64,000 nucleotides of DNA from Clostridia bacterium. Lineage in GTDB: Bacteria > Bacillota > Clostridia > Oscillospirales > UBA644. The position numbers and the translations under genes are program-made. Position 1 is the first letter of the stretch; every line of letters starts with the position of its first letter. The notes beneath the pieces are model-generated. The model was given only the letters and a program-made list of their open reading frames with translations. It was not told where the DNA came from and made no database searches. The DNA lies in NCBI GenBank assembly GCA_017623475.1, contig JAGAPC010000003.1:1-64000 (forward strand), given 5' to 3'. Of this stretch, positions 49,916-59,498 are shown piece after piece.

Positions 49916-50802
49916 TTACCGAATTTTGCGCCAAAGCAGGCATCCGTCTGGAAAAAGATCTTCCTCTTTCGGAGCATACCACCTTCCGCATCGGCGGAAG
50001 CGCCGATGTCGCCCTGTTTCCTCAAACCACGGAGCAGATGGCGGATTTGATCCGTTTTTTACATCAAAACAAGCTTCGTTATTTCGTCCTCGGCAGAGGA
50101 TCTGATATTTTAGCCGATGACGAGGGCTATCGGGGGATCTTGATCCTTACCAGGGATATGAATCAACTCCGCCGGGAAGAAAACCGCATTTTTGCCGGTG
50201 CCGGCTGCAGTATGACGTCGGTTTCCAACCTTGCCCGCAAGGAAGGTCTTGCCGGACTTGAATTTCTCCACGGAATTCCCGGAAGTGTCGGCGGCGGCGT
50301 GTTCATGAACGCCGGGGCGTACGGCTCGGAAATTGCAACCTACGTCGAATCGGTCGAATGGGTCGGTCCCGATGGGGAGATTCACCAAACCTCAGGCTCC
50401 GGGCTGGAGTTTGCATACCGCCATTCCTATTTTACCGATCACGACGGAATCGTTTGCTCCGCGGTGTTTTCCTGTGAGCCGGGCGATCCTGCCGAGATCG
50501 GCGCTACGATCTCCGATCTGGATTCCCGCCGTCGGGAAAAGCAACCCTTGGAATATCCCAGCGCAGGAAGCGCTTTCAAGCGTCCCGTCGGGCATTTTGC
50601 CGGGAAATTGATTGAAGACGCGGGGCTGAAGGGATATTCGATCGGCGGTGCTTGCGTCAGCGAAAAGCACGCAGGCTTTATCGTCAACAAGGGCGGCGCT
50701 ACCGCATCGGACGTAAAGCGTCTTATGGATCACGTCACCAAAACCGTATGGGATCAATCGGGCGTTTTGTTAGAGCCCGAAATCCGCTTTTTGGAACAAT
50801 AA
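49912..50802 (+). CDS. murB: UDP-N-acetylenolpyruvoylglucosamine reductase
   Basis: The 296-residue FAD enzyme makes UDP-MurNAc for peptidoglycan. Motifs include HTTFRIGGSADV, LGRGSDIL, GIPGSVGGGVFMNAGAYG, YRHSYF, the catalytic Ser in SAGSAFKRP, and HAGFIVNKGGATASDV. The type is IIb by length. Overlap with hprK by ATGA implies coupling. Confidence 0.96.
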   Translation: MITEFCAKAGIRLEKDLPLSEHTTFRIGGSADVALFPQTTEQMADLIRFLHQNKLRYFVLGRGSDILADDEGYRGILILTRDMNQLRREENRIFAGAGCSMTSVSNLARKEGLAGLEFLHGIPGSVGGGVFMNAGAYGSEIATYVESVEWVGPDGEIHQTSGSGLEFAYRHSYFTDHDGIVCSAVFSCEPGDPAEIGATISDLDSRRREKQPLEYPSAGSAFKRPVGHFAGKLIEDAGLKGYSIGGACVSEKHAGFIVNKGGATASDVKRLMDHVTKTVWDQSGVLLEPEIRFLEQ

Positions 50803-50824
50803 CATCGAAAGGAGAAAAGAATCC

Positions 50825-51724
50825 GTGTCTTATTCTTATGACGTAAAGCAAAAATTGTTGTCGATTTCTGCAGGTTCTTGCTGCCGCAAGGCGGAATTGT
50901 ACGGATTTCTTCTTTTCTCCAATACCGTTTCGGATTCGGAGATCCGACTTTTTACCGCCTACCCGGAAATCCGTGCTCGGTATCTGAACTTTTTAATGGA
51001 AGCCGGGGTAAAGAAATTTGAATTGGCGTGCCAGGGAAAAACGGTAAAAAAATATCTTTGCCGCATTTCCCACCCCCGGGATTTACGGAACCTGCGGGAA
51101 TTTCTCGGAAGCGTTTCTTTTGCGTCTCCCTTACGGATCGATCCTTCTCTTTTGGAAAAGGATTGCTGCCGCCGTGCCTTTCTCCGGGGTGTTTTCATGG
51201 CAAACGGCGTCATGGTTTCCCCGGAAAAAACCTGTAGTATTGAGTTTAAAACCGCCCACCAGACGTTAGGCGGAGAATTCTTTGAATTCTGCAAGGACGC
51301 CTTCGATCTGTTGCCCGGCTCTACCGTCCGCAACGGAAAAAAGCTGATCTATTTTAAATCCTGGGATTCTATCAAGGATTTCGTGGCGCTGATCGGTGCA
51401 AAGGACGCGGTCTATGATCTTGCAAATCGGGAGATCGAGCATTCCTTCCGAAGCACCGCAAACCGCCGTTTTAATTGCGATACGGCAAATATCCAGCGCT
51501 CCGTGGATGCGGCAACGGATCATCGCCGAGCCATTGAATTTTTATTCTCTAAAAATATTTCTCTTCCGGATCCCCTGTTGGAAATTGCCCGCTTGCGGCT
51601 GCAATATCCGGAGGACACCCTGTCCGCCTTGGGGCAAAAGTGCGATCCGCCCATTTCAAAGGCGGGGGCCGCACACCGTTTGAAAAAAATCTGCGCGTTA
51701 GCAGAAGAAAAGGGAGGTGCCTGA
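50825..51724 (+). CDS. whiA: DNA-binding protein WhiA
   Basis: The 299-residue protein has the LAGLIDADG-like N-terminal half (FLRGVFMANGVMVSPEK) and a C-terminal helix-turn-helix (LSALGQKCDPPISKAGAAHR), the WhiA layout. It is tied to cell division or growth in Firmicutes. It starts at GTG after AAAGGAGAAAAG. The usual partners rapZ and the YvcK gene are missing between murB and whiA. Confidence 0.94.
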   Translation: MSYSYDVKQKLLSISAGSCCRKAELYGFLLFSNTVSDSEIRLFTAYPEIRARYLNFLMEAGVKKFELACQGKTVKKYLCRISHPRDLRNLREFLGSVSFASPLRIDPSLLEKDCCRRAFLRGVFMANGVMVSPEKTCSIEFKTAHQTLGGEFFEFCKDAFDLLPGSTVRNGKKLIYFKSWDSIKDFVALIGAKDAVYDLANREIEHSFRSTANRRFNCDTANIQRSVDAATDHRRAIEFLFSKNISLPDPLLEIARLRLQYPEDTLSALGQKCDPPISKAGAAHRLKKICALAEEKGGA

Positions 51725-51725
51725 A

Positions 51726-54700
51726 ATGGGATTCGTTCATCTTCACGTCCACAGTCAATACAGTCTCCTGGACGGAATGTGCATCGTCGGGGAAGACAAA
51801 AAGCATAACGACAAAATGATGGATCTGCTTCACGAATTGGGGCAGGACGCCATCGCCATTACCGACCACGGCAATATGTACAGCGCCATCAAATTTTATA
51901 AATCCGCAAAAAGCCACGGAATCAAGCCCATTATCGGGTGCGAGGTTTACGTTGCAAACCGTAGCCGCTTCCAAAAAGAACGGGAGTTTGATTCCGGCTA
52001 CGCCCACCTGGTGCTTCTCTGTGAAAATAACCAAGGCTATAAAAATCTGATCCAGATCGTTTCCAAAAGCAATACCGAGGGCTTTTATTATAAGCCCCGC
52101 GTTGACCATGAATTGCTGGAGGAATACCACGAAGGTCTGATCTGCCTTTCCGCCTGCCTTGGGGGAGAAATCCCTCAACTGATCCTCAACGGTCAGTACG
52201 AAGAAGCAAAAAAGCTTGCCCTGTGGTACGAGGGCGTCTTCGGAAAGGACCGTTATTATCTGGAGATCCAGGATCACGGACTTGCGGATCAAAAGCCGGT
52301 CATCGACGGACTTCTCCGAATCCACGAGGAAACGGGAATCCCCCTCGTCGCCACCAACGACGCCCACTATATGCGGAAAAGCGACGCTAAAGCCCAAAAG
52401 GTGTTGCTCTACGTTCAAATTAAAAAGACCATCAACGAAGAGTGCGGCATGGGATTTGAAACCGACGAATTTTACGTCAAGTCGGAAGAAGAAATGCGCT
52501 CTTTGTTCGAATATATCCCCGAAGCCTGCGACAATACGGTAAAGATCGCGGATATGTGTAACGTATCCTTTAAAAACCTGGACGATCCCGATCATCGGGA
52601 ATACCACTTGCCCGACTACCGCACCCCCGACGATAAGGATCACTACGAATACCTGCGGGAATTGGCGTATCAGGGCTTTGATAAAAAATATCCAGAACGC
52701 ACCCCCGAATTGATCGAACGGCTGGAGTACGAATTAAGCGTCGTTCACAAGATGGGCTTCGTCGATTACTTCTTGATCGTCAGCGACTACGTCCGCTACG
52801 CCAAGCGCTCCGGAATCCCCGTAGGTCCCGGCCGTGGCTCCGGGGCAGGCAGTATCGTTGCGTACTGCATCGAAATTACCAACATCGAGCCGATCAAATA
52901 CAATCTGCTTTTTGAACGCTTTTTGAATCCGGAACGGGTTTCCATGCCCGACTTTGACGTGGACTTTTGCGTGGATCGCCGCCAGGAGGTCATCGATTAC
53001 TGTATCGAAAAATACGGCGCTCAATGCGTTGCCCAGATCGTCACCTTCGGAACGATGAAAGCAAAAATGGCGGTCAAGGACGTTGCCCGCGTTTTGGAAT
53101 TTACCCCCCAGGAAGCCAACGCCATCGCCAAATTGCTTCAGGATAATATGAAGATCATGGAATCGGTGGAATTAGTTCCCGAATTGCGTGAAATGTACCG
53201 AAACGATCCCCGAATCCACGAATTGATCGACCTTTCCGCCAGCGTTGAAAACGCCCCCCGCCACACGTCGGTGCACGCCTGCGGCGTGGTTATTACCTAT
53301 CCCTCGGTTGCCACCCACGTGCCCCTTGCGGTTCAGGACGGAATGCCCGTAACCCAATACGATATGGTGATTAACGAAGAGCTGGGGCTTTTAAAAATGG
53401 ACTTTTTAGGGCTTCGAAACCTGACGGTCATCGAGGACGCCTGCGTGCAGATCCGAAAAAAAGTCGGCGATTTTGACATCAACGCCGTGGATATGGATGA
53501 CACGGCAACCTATAAAATGCTCTCCAACGGCTACACCGACGGCGTATTTCAGTTGGAATCCGGCGGAATGAAAAAGACGCTGATCCAGCTTCAGCCGAAG
53601 AATATCGAAGATATTACCGCCGTTATTTCCTTGTACCGTCCCGGTCCGATGGAATCCATTCCCCAATACGTCTTTAACAGCAACCATCCCGATCAAATTA
53701 CCTACAAGCACGAATCTCTGATTCCCATTTTGAAGGTTACCAGCGGCTGTTTGGTCTATCAGGAGCAGGTCATGCAGGTGGTTCGTGAGCTTGCAGGCTA
53801 TTCCTTCGGCCGCGCCGACGTGGTTCGCCGCGCCATGGGGAAGAAGAAGATGGAGGTCATGGAGCAGGAACGGGAATATTTCGTCAACGGGAAATTCTCC
53901 GCCGACGGAACGATGGAATTGCCCGGGGCAGTCCGCAACGGCGTTCCTGCAGAGATTGCCAACGATATTTTTGACGAAATGATTGATTTCGCCAAATATG
54001 CCTTCAATAAATCCCACGCCGCCGCCTACGCCTTCGTCACCTATTACACCGCGTTTTTAAAATGCCACTATCCGGAGGAATATATGTCCGCGCTTCTGAC
54101 CAGCGTTTTGGACAAGCCGGACAAAATGGTGGGATATATCAACGAATGTAAGCGGATGGGGATTCAGGTTCTTCCCCCCGACATCAACGAATCCGAGGTC
54201 AACTTCTCCGTTGCGGGGAAGGGAATCCGTTACGGCCTTTCCGCGGTCAAAAACGTGGGACGAGCCGTGGTGGAGCAGATTATCGCCGAGCGCCAAAAGG
54301 GCGGTAATTTCTTAAACTTCTACGAGTTTTGTGAGCGTACCATGAAGGCAAGCCGCGACGTGGATTCCCGCACCGTGGAAAGTCTGATTCAAAGCGGAGC
54401 CTTCGATTCCTTTGGATTAAAGCGAAAGCAGTTGATAACCGCTTATGCGGATATCCGCAAATCCCTGCAGGTTTCCATTCGGGAGGAGCAGGAAGGGCAG
54501 ATCTCCCTGTTCGGCATGGCAACGGAGGATGACCGCAAGCACAGCGCCGCCGCCATTTACCGTTATCCCGACGTGCCGGAATACTCCAAAAAAGAATTGC
54601 TGGCGCTGGAAAAGCAGGTCACAGGCTTGTACCTTTCCGACCACCCCATGAACGAATACGAGCCTCTCTTCGAATCCACCGAAGCCACCCGAATTTCCGC

Positions 54701-55283
54701 CTTTAACGACGAGGACGAGGGCTTTAAGAATAACGATAAGGTTCGCGCCTTCGGGATTTTAACGAAGGTCACCCGCAAGATGACCAAGAGCGAGACCATG
54801 ATGGCAATCCTTCAATTAGAGGATCTGACCGGCTCGATGGAGGTTCTCGTGTTCGGGAAAGCCTACGAGCGCCTTTCTCCCAAATTAAACGAGGACGACG
54901 TGGTAATCATCTCCGGAAAATTGAGCATCGAGGATTCCCTTCGGGAGGACGACGAGTCGGAAGGTCGCGAGCCTGCCCGATTGATCGCCCAGGAGATCGA
55001 AACGGTCAGCAACCCCAACGAGCCAATCACCGTCCAACGGGTGGTGCAGGAGGTCAAGCAGCTGTACGTGCGCGTCAATTCCGATGAAGCCGCCCGGATT
55101 CGGGATACCATCGAAGCGCTTCAGTCTCATCCGGGGAATAGCGAGGTGTTCTTCCATTTCCCCGACGAAAACCGAACCGTCCGCTTCAAAGGAGAAGCCG
55201 TCGATCCCTCGTGGGCGTTGATGAGCCGTCTGAAGGAAATTTTGGGCGATCGCAACGTCGCCGTAAAGGTGGTGAAGCGATGA
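51726..55283 (+). CDS. dnaE: DNA polymerase III alpha subunit, DnaE type
   Basis: The 1185-residue polymerase starts with a PHP domain (FVHLHVHSQYSLLDGM, ITDHGNMYS). The polymerase core follows (GRGSGAGSIVAYC, MPDFDVDFCVDRR with catalytic Asp, FNKSHAAAYAFV), then a helix-hairpin-helix part and an OB domain (FGILTKVTRKMTKSETMMAI). GGGAGGT precedes ATG 51726. In Firmicutes DnaE extends primers while PolC does most synthesis; no PolC is in the window. Confidence 0.97.
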   Translation: MGFVHLHVHSQYSLLDGMCIVGEDKKHNDKMMDLLHELGQDAIAITDHGNMYSAIKFYKSAKSHGIKPIIGCEVYVANRSRFQKEREFDSGYAHLVLLCENNQGYKNLIQIVSKSNTEGFYYKPRVDHELLEEYHEGLICLSACLGGEIPQLILNGQYEEAKKLALWYEGVFGKDRYYLEIQDHGLADQKPVIDGLLRIHEETGIPLVATNDAHYMRKSDAKAQKVLLYVQIKKTINEECGMGFETDEFYVKSEEEMRSLFEYIPEACDNTVKIADMCNVSFKNLDDPDHREYHLPDYRTPDDKDHYEYLRELAYQGFDKKYPERTPELIERLEYELSVVHKMGFVDYFLIVSDYVRYAKRSGIPVGPGRGSGAGSIVAYCIEITNIEPIKYNLLFERFLNPERVSMPDFDVDFCVDRRQEVIDYCIEKYGAQCVAQIVTFGTMKAKMAVKDVARVLEFTPQEANAIAKLLQDNMKIMESVELVPELREMYRNDPRIHELIDLSASVENAPRHTSVHACGVVITYPSVATHVPLAVQDGMPVTQYDMVINEELGLLKMDFLGLRNLTVIEDACVQIRKKVGDFDINAVDMDDTATYKMLSNGYTDGVFQLESGGMKKTLIQLQPKNIEDITAVISLYRPGPMESIPQYVFNSNHPDQITYKHESLIPILKVTSGCLVYQEQVMQVVRELAGYSFGRADVVRRAMGKKKMEVMEQEREYFVNGKFSADGTMELPGAVRNGVPAEIANDIFDEMIDFAKYAFNKSHAAAYAFVTYYTAFLKCHYPEEYMSALLTSVLDKPDKMVGYINECKRMGIQVLPPDINESEVNFSVAGKGIRYGLSAVKNVGRAVVEQIIAERQKGGNFLNFYEFCERTMKASRDVDSRTVESLIQSGAFDSFGLKRKQLITAYADIRKSLQVSIREEQEGQISLFGMATEDDRKHSAAAIYRYPDVPEYSKKELLALEKQVTGLYLSDHPMNEYEPLFESTEATRISAFNDEDEGFKNNDKVRAFGILTKVTRKMTKSETMMAILQLEDLTGSMEVLVFGKAYERLSPKLNEDDVVIISGKLSIEDSLREDDESEGREPARLIAQEIETVSNPNEPITVQRVVQEVKQLYVRVNSDEAARIRDTIEALQSHPGNSEVFFHFPDENRTVRFKGEAVDPSWALMSRLKEILGDRNVAVKVVKR

Positions 55284-55612
55284 TCCGAATTCTGCCTTTG
55301 ACCTTAGATCGGGAAATGTTCTGCCTCTACGAGGATGAAAAACTCCTTGCAAAATGCTACTATTCCTCGGAAACGGGGGAGATCTGCTCCATCGAAGACG
55401 TGGATGCCGCCGCAACGCCGTGGCACACCGCAATTCTGAAGGCGACCATGAGCAGTATGGAATACGCCGGCGTTACCGTCGCGTGGAGCAAAGACGCTTC
55501 TTTGTTTCCGTTGCTGAAGGCGTTACGCTTTCAGCCGGAGGGGGAAGATCGGATGTCGGTTTCCCTCGTCGGTTATTTTGACTCCGCCTGTGAATGTGGA
55601 AATCATCAATGA
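55280..55612 (+). CDS. Small protein of unknown function downstream of dnaE
   Basis: The 110-residue protein overlaps dnaE by 4 bases (ATGA) and so is translationally coupled. It has mixed strands and helices (ILPLTLDREMFCLYEDEKLL, then TPWHTAILKATMSSMEYAGV) and ends CECGNHQ. The spacing resembles a shortened GNAT acetyltransferase fold, but the acetyl-CoA loop is not clear. A bidirectional terminator follows. Real gene likely, function unknown. Confidence 0.65.
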   Translation: MIRILPLTLDREMFCLYEDEKLLAKCYYSSETGEICSIEDVDAAATPWHTAILKATMSSMEYAGVTVAWSKDASLFPLLKALRFQPEGEDRMSVSLVGYFDSACECGNHQ

Positions 55613-55618
55613 AAAAAC

Positions 55619-55648
55619 GCTCTCCCTGAAAAAGGGAGAGCGATTTTG
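55619..55648. terminator. Bidirectional terminator after the dnaE run
   Basis: A 10-bp perfect stem CGCTCTCCCT / AGGGAGAGCG has a GAAAA loop, with A-run and T-run on either side. Confidence 0.88.
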
Positions 55649-55650
55649 TA

Positions 55651-55842
55651 TTACTTGCGGATTTTAATTACGTTGGTCGGGCATTGTTCTTCGGCAATTT
55701 CCGCTTCGCTTTTTACCTTTGCGGGAATTTCTTCCACTCGGACGCTTGCCGCTTCGCCGCCCTCCTGACGGAAGACCGTAGGACAGATATCGGCGCAAAG
55801 TCCGCACTTGATACAACCGGATTTGTTGATTTCGGCTTTCAT
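55651..55842 (-). CDS. Ferredoxin, single [4Fe-4S] type
   Basis: The 63-residue protein carries CIKCGLCADICP near residues 10-21 and a distant QCPTNVI. This is the pattern of one four-iron cluster held by three close Cys and one remote Cys; the extra Cys may be spare or in a disulfide. It is a small cytoplasmic electron carrier. The ATG at 55842 follows GAGGTGA; a longer in-frame extension lacks a ribosome site. The partner enzyme is not evident. Confidence 0.9.
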   Translation of the reverse strand: MKAEINKSGCIKCGLCADICPTVFRQEGGEAASVRVEEIPAKVKSEAEIAEEQCPTNVIKIRK

Positions 55843-55899
55843 TTTTATCACCTCACCGAAATTAGTTTTTCCGATCAAAAAGTAATTATTCAAACAAAA

Positions 55900-55935
55900 T
55901 ACCGCACCTGATTTTGTCAGATGCGGTAAAAATTT
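55900..55935 (-). terminator. Terminator of the HtrA gene
   Basis: A 12-bp stem with one mismatch (55900-55911 with 55917-55928) sits just past the stop codon on the minus strand, followed by ATTTTGTTT. Confidence 0.7.
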
Positions 55936-57189
55936 TTATCCCTTGTCCTCGGTCAGCGTTAAGGTCGTTTCCACGGTTTTCCCGGTTCGGTATTGATAAA
56001 ACTGAATGGGAATCGCGTCGCCCACCTTGTGGGTTTTCTTGATTTCTTCAATTTCGTTCAGAGTCGAAACTTCCTGCCCGTCAAAGGTTAAAATTACGTC
56101 GTATTTTTGGATTCCCGCAAGCTCGGCGCCGCTACCTGCAGTGATTTGAGTAACGTAAAATCCTTGGGGCAGTCGGTATCTTCTTGCCATGCTTGCGGTG
56201 ATTTCCGTACCTTCCGCAATTCCCGTCGCAGGACGGTCCTTGACGTAGCCGTATTCCTTCAGGCTGGTCACGATTTTTATGGCGTCGTCGATGGGGATGG
56301 CAAATCCGATTCCCTCCACGTCCGTCGAGGAAATTTTTGCGGATACCACGCCGATCAATTTCCCCGAAGCATCGACCAAAGCGCCGCCGCTGTTCCCCGG
56401 GTTCACGGCAGCGTCGGTCTGTATCATGGTCGAAACGCCGTTTTCCCCGGTCACCTTTCGGTCGAGTCCGCTGATAATTCCCACCGTGACGCTGTTTGCG
56501 TATTCAATCCCCAGAGGATTTCCCACGGCGATGGCAGATTGCCCCACCACCAAGGCGGAAGAAGAACCGATGGAAATCTTCGGCAGGGGCGTTTCGGTTT
56601 CCACCTTTACCAAGGCAAGATCGGTCTGCTTGTCTGCCGCAATCAGCGTTGCGTCCGCTTCGGTTCCGTTGTCAAACAAGATCGTAATATACGCCGAATC
56701 GTACTGTTGGGCGTATTCGACGACGTGCTGATTCGTGATGATATATCCGTCCTCACTCCAGATGATTCCGGATCCCGTGGAGGTTGCCGCCTCGGTCTGA
56801 TAGTGGGTAAATCCGTAATCAATGGTCTGGGAGGGAACGGTGACGCAAACGCAGACCACCGAAGGACGGACGGCAGAGACCACCGTGGAAAGGGCGTAAG
56901 ACGTTTCGTCGATTACGATTTGTGTCGGCTGCTGATCTTCCTGCGAACCGTCGGAAGAATTCTGCAATCCGTCGTTTTTCAGCTCGTCCAATTTCTGCTC
57001 GTATTCTTTGGTTAACCGTCGATTTTCTTCCTTAAAAAAGGAAATCGTCTTTCCCAACGCAATCAACAGAGCGATCGATAAGATCAGCGAAATTACGGCA
57101 ATCCCCGTCGCAGGGGAGCGTTTCTTTTTCCGCGGCGTTCCGATGGGGTTTCCGTTTGGATCATAAATGTTGGAAGGCTCAAACTCCAT
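55936..57189 (-). CDS. HtrA/DegP-like serine protease with PDZ domain
   Basis: The 417-residue protein has a proline-rich cytoplasmic start and one helix (GIAVISLILSIALLIALG). A charged stalk follows, then a trypsin-like domain with TNQHVV (His), TDLALVKV (Asp) and NPGNSGGAL (Ser), and one PDZ domain (IQKYDVILTFDGQEVSTL). It would degrade or refold envelope proteins outside the membrane. Two ATGs are possible; 57189 is preferred because AAGGATGG lies before it, and 57198 is the alternative. Confidence 0.94.
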   Translation of the reverse strand: MEFEPSNIYDPNGNPIGTPRKKKRSPATGIAVISLILSIALLIALGKTISFFKEENRRLTKEYEQKLDELKNDGLQNSSDGSQEDQQPTQIVIDETSYALSTVVSAVRPSVVCVCVTVPSQTIDYGFTHYQTEAATSTGSGIIWSEDGYIITNQHVVEYAQQYDSAYITILFDNGTEADATLIAADKQTDLALVKVETETPLPKISIGSSSALVVGQSAIAVGNPLGIEYANSVTVGIISGLDRKVTGENGVSTMIQTDAAVNPGNSGGALVDASGKLIGVVSAKISSTDVEGIGFAIPIDDAIKIVTSLKEYGYVKDRPATGIAEGTEITASMARRYRLPQGFYVTQITAGSGAELAGIQKYDVILTFDGQEVSTLNEIEEIKKTHKVGDAIPIQFYQYRTGKTVETTLTLTEDKG

Positions 57190-57215
57190 AAAATCCATCC
57201 TTGCGATTTATTTTA

Positions 57216-57245
57216 ATTATAGTATATCAAAATTATGCGGAACAA
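57216..57245 (-). promoter_or_regulatory. Promoter of the HtrA gene
   Basis: Minus strand: TTGTTC, 18 bases, TATAAT, 27 bases before the ATG. Confidence 0.6.
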
Positions 57246-57273
57246 TTATTTTTGAAAAGTAGATAATTTGTGT

Positions 57274-57309
57274 CAAAAAAAATCTGCGGAAAAATTTCTT
57301 TTTCCGCAG
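57274..57309 (-). terminator. Terminator of the minus-strand tsaE-upp operon
   Basis: An 11-bp stem (57284-57294 with 57299-57309) is followed, on the minus strand, by ATTTTTTTT. Confidence 0.88.
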
Positions 57310-57319
57310 AGAGGTTTCT

Positions 57320-57946
57320 TTATTTCGTGCCGAAAATACGGTCGCCCGCATCGCCCAATCCGGGGACGATATAGCCGTGATCGTTCAAACAATCGTCCAA
57401 CGCGGCGCAGTAAACCGGAATATCGGGGTGATCGTCGTTGATCCGCTGAACTCCCTCGGGAGCCGCGATGATATTGACGCATTTGATGTTTTTAACCCCT
57501 TTGTTTTTCAAAAGCGAGATCGCCGCAGAGGCAGAACCGCCGGTGGCAAGCATGGGATCAAGCAGGAATACGTGACGGTCTTCGATATCCGCAGGCAGCT
57601 TGCAGTAGTATTCTACCGGCTCCAGGGTTTCCGGATCCCGGTAAAGTCCGATATGTCCCACCTTAATGTTCGGAATCAGATTTACCACCCCGTCCACCAT
57701 GCCCAAGCCGGCGCGCAGAATAGGAACGGCGGCAAATTTTTCGTTGGCAAGGACGTGGAGCTTTGCCGTTACCAAGGGCGTCGTCACGTCAACCTCCTTC
57801 GTTTCCAGATCGCGGGTGATCTCGTAGCAAAGAAGCATGGCGATTTCGCTTGCCAATTCCCGGAATTCCTTGCATCCGGTGTCGGTGCGGCGCATAATTG
57901 CAAGCTTGTGCTGAATGAGGGGATGATTCGTAACGTTGACGTTCAT
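57320..57946 (-). CDS. upp: Uracil phosphoribosyltransferase
   Basis: The 208-residue salvage enzyme makes UMP from uracil and PRPP. The PRPP loop is [16 protein letters not shown], and the uracil-binding end is [26 protein letters not shown] precedes the ATG. It is the last gene of a minus-strand operon, 12 bases after rpiB, and a strong terminator follows. Confidence 0.97.
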   Translation of the reverse strand: MNVNVTNHPLIQHKLAIMRRTDTGCKEFRELASEIAMLLCYEITRDLETKEVDVTTPLVTAKLHVLANEKFAAVPILRAGLGMVDGVVNLIPNIKVGHIGLYRDPETLEPVEYYCKLPADIEDRHVFLLDPMLATGGSASAAISLLKNKGVKNIKCVNIIAAPEGVQRINDDHPDIPVYCAALDDCLNDHGYIVPGLGDAGDRIFGTK

Positions 57947-57958
57947 GATGATTCTCCT

Positions 57959-58387
57959 TTATTCTTCAAACATATTGATTCTGCGCAAATGTTTTCCGCC
58001 CTCAAAGGGTGTGTTGAGGAAGACGTTGATCAGCTCCAGGGCAAGCCCTTCTCCCGTTACCCGTGCGCCGAGGCAGATGACGTTTGCATCGTTGTGGGCG
58101 CGGGTAAATTTGGCAGAGAAGTAATCGGAGCAAAGGGCGGCGCGGATTCCCTTGACTTTGTTTGCAGCCATGGACATTCCGATTCCGGTTCCGCAGATGA
58201 GAATCCCCAATTCCGCGTTTTTGTCGTTGATCTCTTTGCAAAGGGCTTTGGCAAAGACCGGATAATCGCAGGATTCCTCGCTGTTCGTCCCGCAATCGAT
58301 CACGTTGTGTCCCTGCTCTGCAAGGTATTTTTTGACGCTTTCCTTCAATCCGTACCCTGCGTGGTCGCTGGCAATAACAAGATTCAT
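57959..58387 (-). CDS. rpiB: Ribose 5-phosphate isomerase B
   Basis: The 142-residue enzyme interconverts ribose-5-phosphate and ribulose-5-phosphate. Typical motifs are SDHAGYGLKE, the catalytic Cys in GTGIGMSMAANKVKGIRAALC and RAHNDANVICLGARV. It pairs with upp, supplying ribose phosphate for PRPP. It lies 5 bases after tsaB. Confidence 0.96.
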   Translation of the reverse strand: MNLVIASDHAGYGLKESVKKYLAEQGHNVIDCGTNSEESCDYPVFAKALCKEINDKNAELGILICGTGIGMSMAANKVKGIRAALCSDYFSAKFTRAHNDANVICLGARVTGEGLALELINVFLNTPFEGGKHLRRINMFEE

Positions 58388-58392
58388 GGTAT

Positions 58393-59082
58393 TTATGTCC
58401 TTTCGGTCAATTTATTTTCTTTTTCGTTCCGTTCCCGTTCCGCTTGGGGTAATCTTAAGTAGCAAGGCTCCAGCCGTTCCGGGGTCAGCAGGGCGTCTTT
58501 CGGCAGGTTTTCGGTGATCTGTGCCACCGTTTCCGCCCGAATAAAGCCGCGGTCTGCTGTCGGTTTAAACGCGGTTTTTCCCGCTTTTTCTGCCTCCGTT
58601 AAGGCAATCTGTGAACCGTCTCCGCAAAAGAGCAACGGCTCGTCCGTTTCGTTCAACAAATCCGAAACGGAAATCTGCCGATCCTCACAGAGCCGCTTTC
58701 CGTTTTTGAAATTTGCATTGTAAAGCATATTCCGACGGGCGTCTTCCACAGCGCAGACGATCCCATCAAAGCCGATTCCCTCCGCCAGGGCGTGCAGGGA
58801 AGAGATTGCGGCGCAGGGCGTTTTGTTTTTGTGCGCAAGCCCCTTTGCCGTTGCCACGGCGATTTTAATCCCGGTAAACGAGCCGGGACCCACCGTAACG
58901 CCGATGCGGTCAATTTGATCTATCGTCAGCCCCGCGTCTGCCAAAACCCCTTCAATCATCGGAAGCAAGGTTTGGCTATGGGTAAGCCCGGTGTTTAAAT
59001 ATCGGGAAGCAAGGATTTTTCCATCCCGCATCACGCAAGCAGAGCAAGCCAGGGTAGAGGCGTCAAAAGCCAATATCGTCAC
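58393..59082 (-). CDS. tsaB: tRNA threonylcarbamoyladenosine protein TsaB
   Basis: The 229-residue protein has the ASKHA start LAFDASTLACSACVM and VGPGSFTGIKIAVATAKGLA, the TsaB signature. TsaB supports TsaD in making t6A at tRNA position 37. It overlaps tsaE by 4 bases. The third partner TsaD is not next to it; only a Kae1-like homologue lies at 34502. Confidence 0.94.
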   Translation of the reverse strand: MTILAFDASTLACSACVMRDGKILASRYLNTGLTHSQTLLPMIEGVLADAGLTIDQIDRIGVTVGPGSFTGIKIAVATAKGLAHKNKTPCAAISSLHALAEGIGFDGIVCAVEDARRNMLYNANFKNGKRLCEDRQISVSDLLNETDEPLLFCGDGSQIALTEAEKAGKTAFKPTADRGFIRAETVAQITENLPKDALLTPERLEPCYLRLPQAERERNEKENKLTERT

Positions 59083-59498
59083 GTTTCGTCTGCCTCCTGT
59101 ATCCGTATGATTCGATCTTCGATTCCGTCTCCGTATTCAAAATAGATCCGAAGAGCGCCTTCCGGGAGATATTCTTCCGCATTTTCGCTCCATTCCACGA
59201 GGCTGACCGATCCCGGTTCTCCATCGAAAAAGCCGATGGAATAAAGATCGTCGTACCCGGAAAGCCGATACAAATCGTAATGATATACCGTCTTGTCCGC
59301 CTCGTAGCGGTGGCAGAGTGCAAAGGTGGGGCTCGTTACGTCTCCCCGATACCCCAGCCCGGAAAGAAATCCCTTTACAAATTCGGTTTTGCCGCATCCC
59401 ATTTCCCCGAACAGGCAGATCATTTCCCCTTGAAACCGTTGGGCGAGGGAGCGTCCCAATTCTTTCGTTTCTTCCTCGGAATGGCTGTAAACGATCAT
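59079..59498 (-). CDS. tsaE: tRNA threonylcarbamoyladenosine ATPase TsaE
   Basis: The 139-residue ATPase has Walker A FGEMGCGKTEFVKGF, SPTFALCHRYE, VYHYDLYRLSG and SLVEWSENAEEYLP, the TsaE pattern. It drives the t6A cycle with TsaB and TsaD. It overlaps both neighbours by 4 bases. Confidence 0.95.
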   Translation of the reverse strand: MIVYSHSEEETKELGRSLAQRFQGEMICLFGEMGCGKTEFVKGFLSGLGYRGDVTSPTFALCHRYEADKTVYHYDLYRLSGYDDLYSIGFFDGEPGSVSLVEWSENAEEYLPEGALRIYFEYGDGIEDRIIRIQEADET

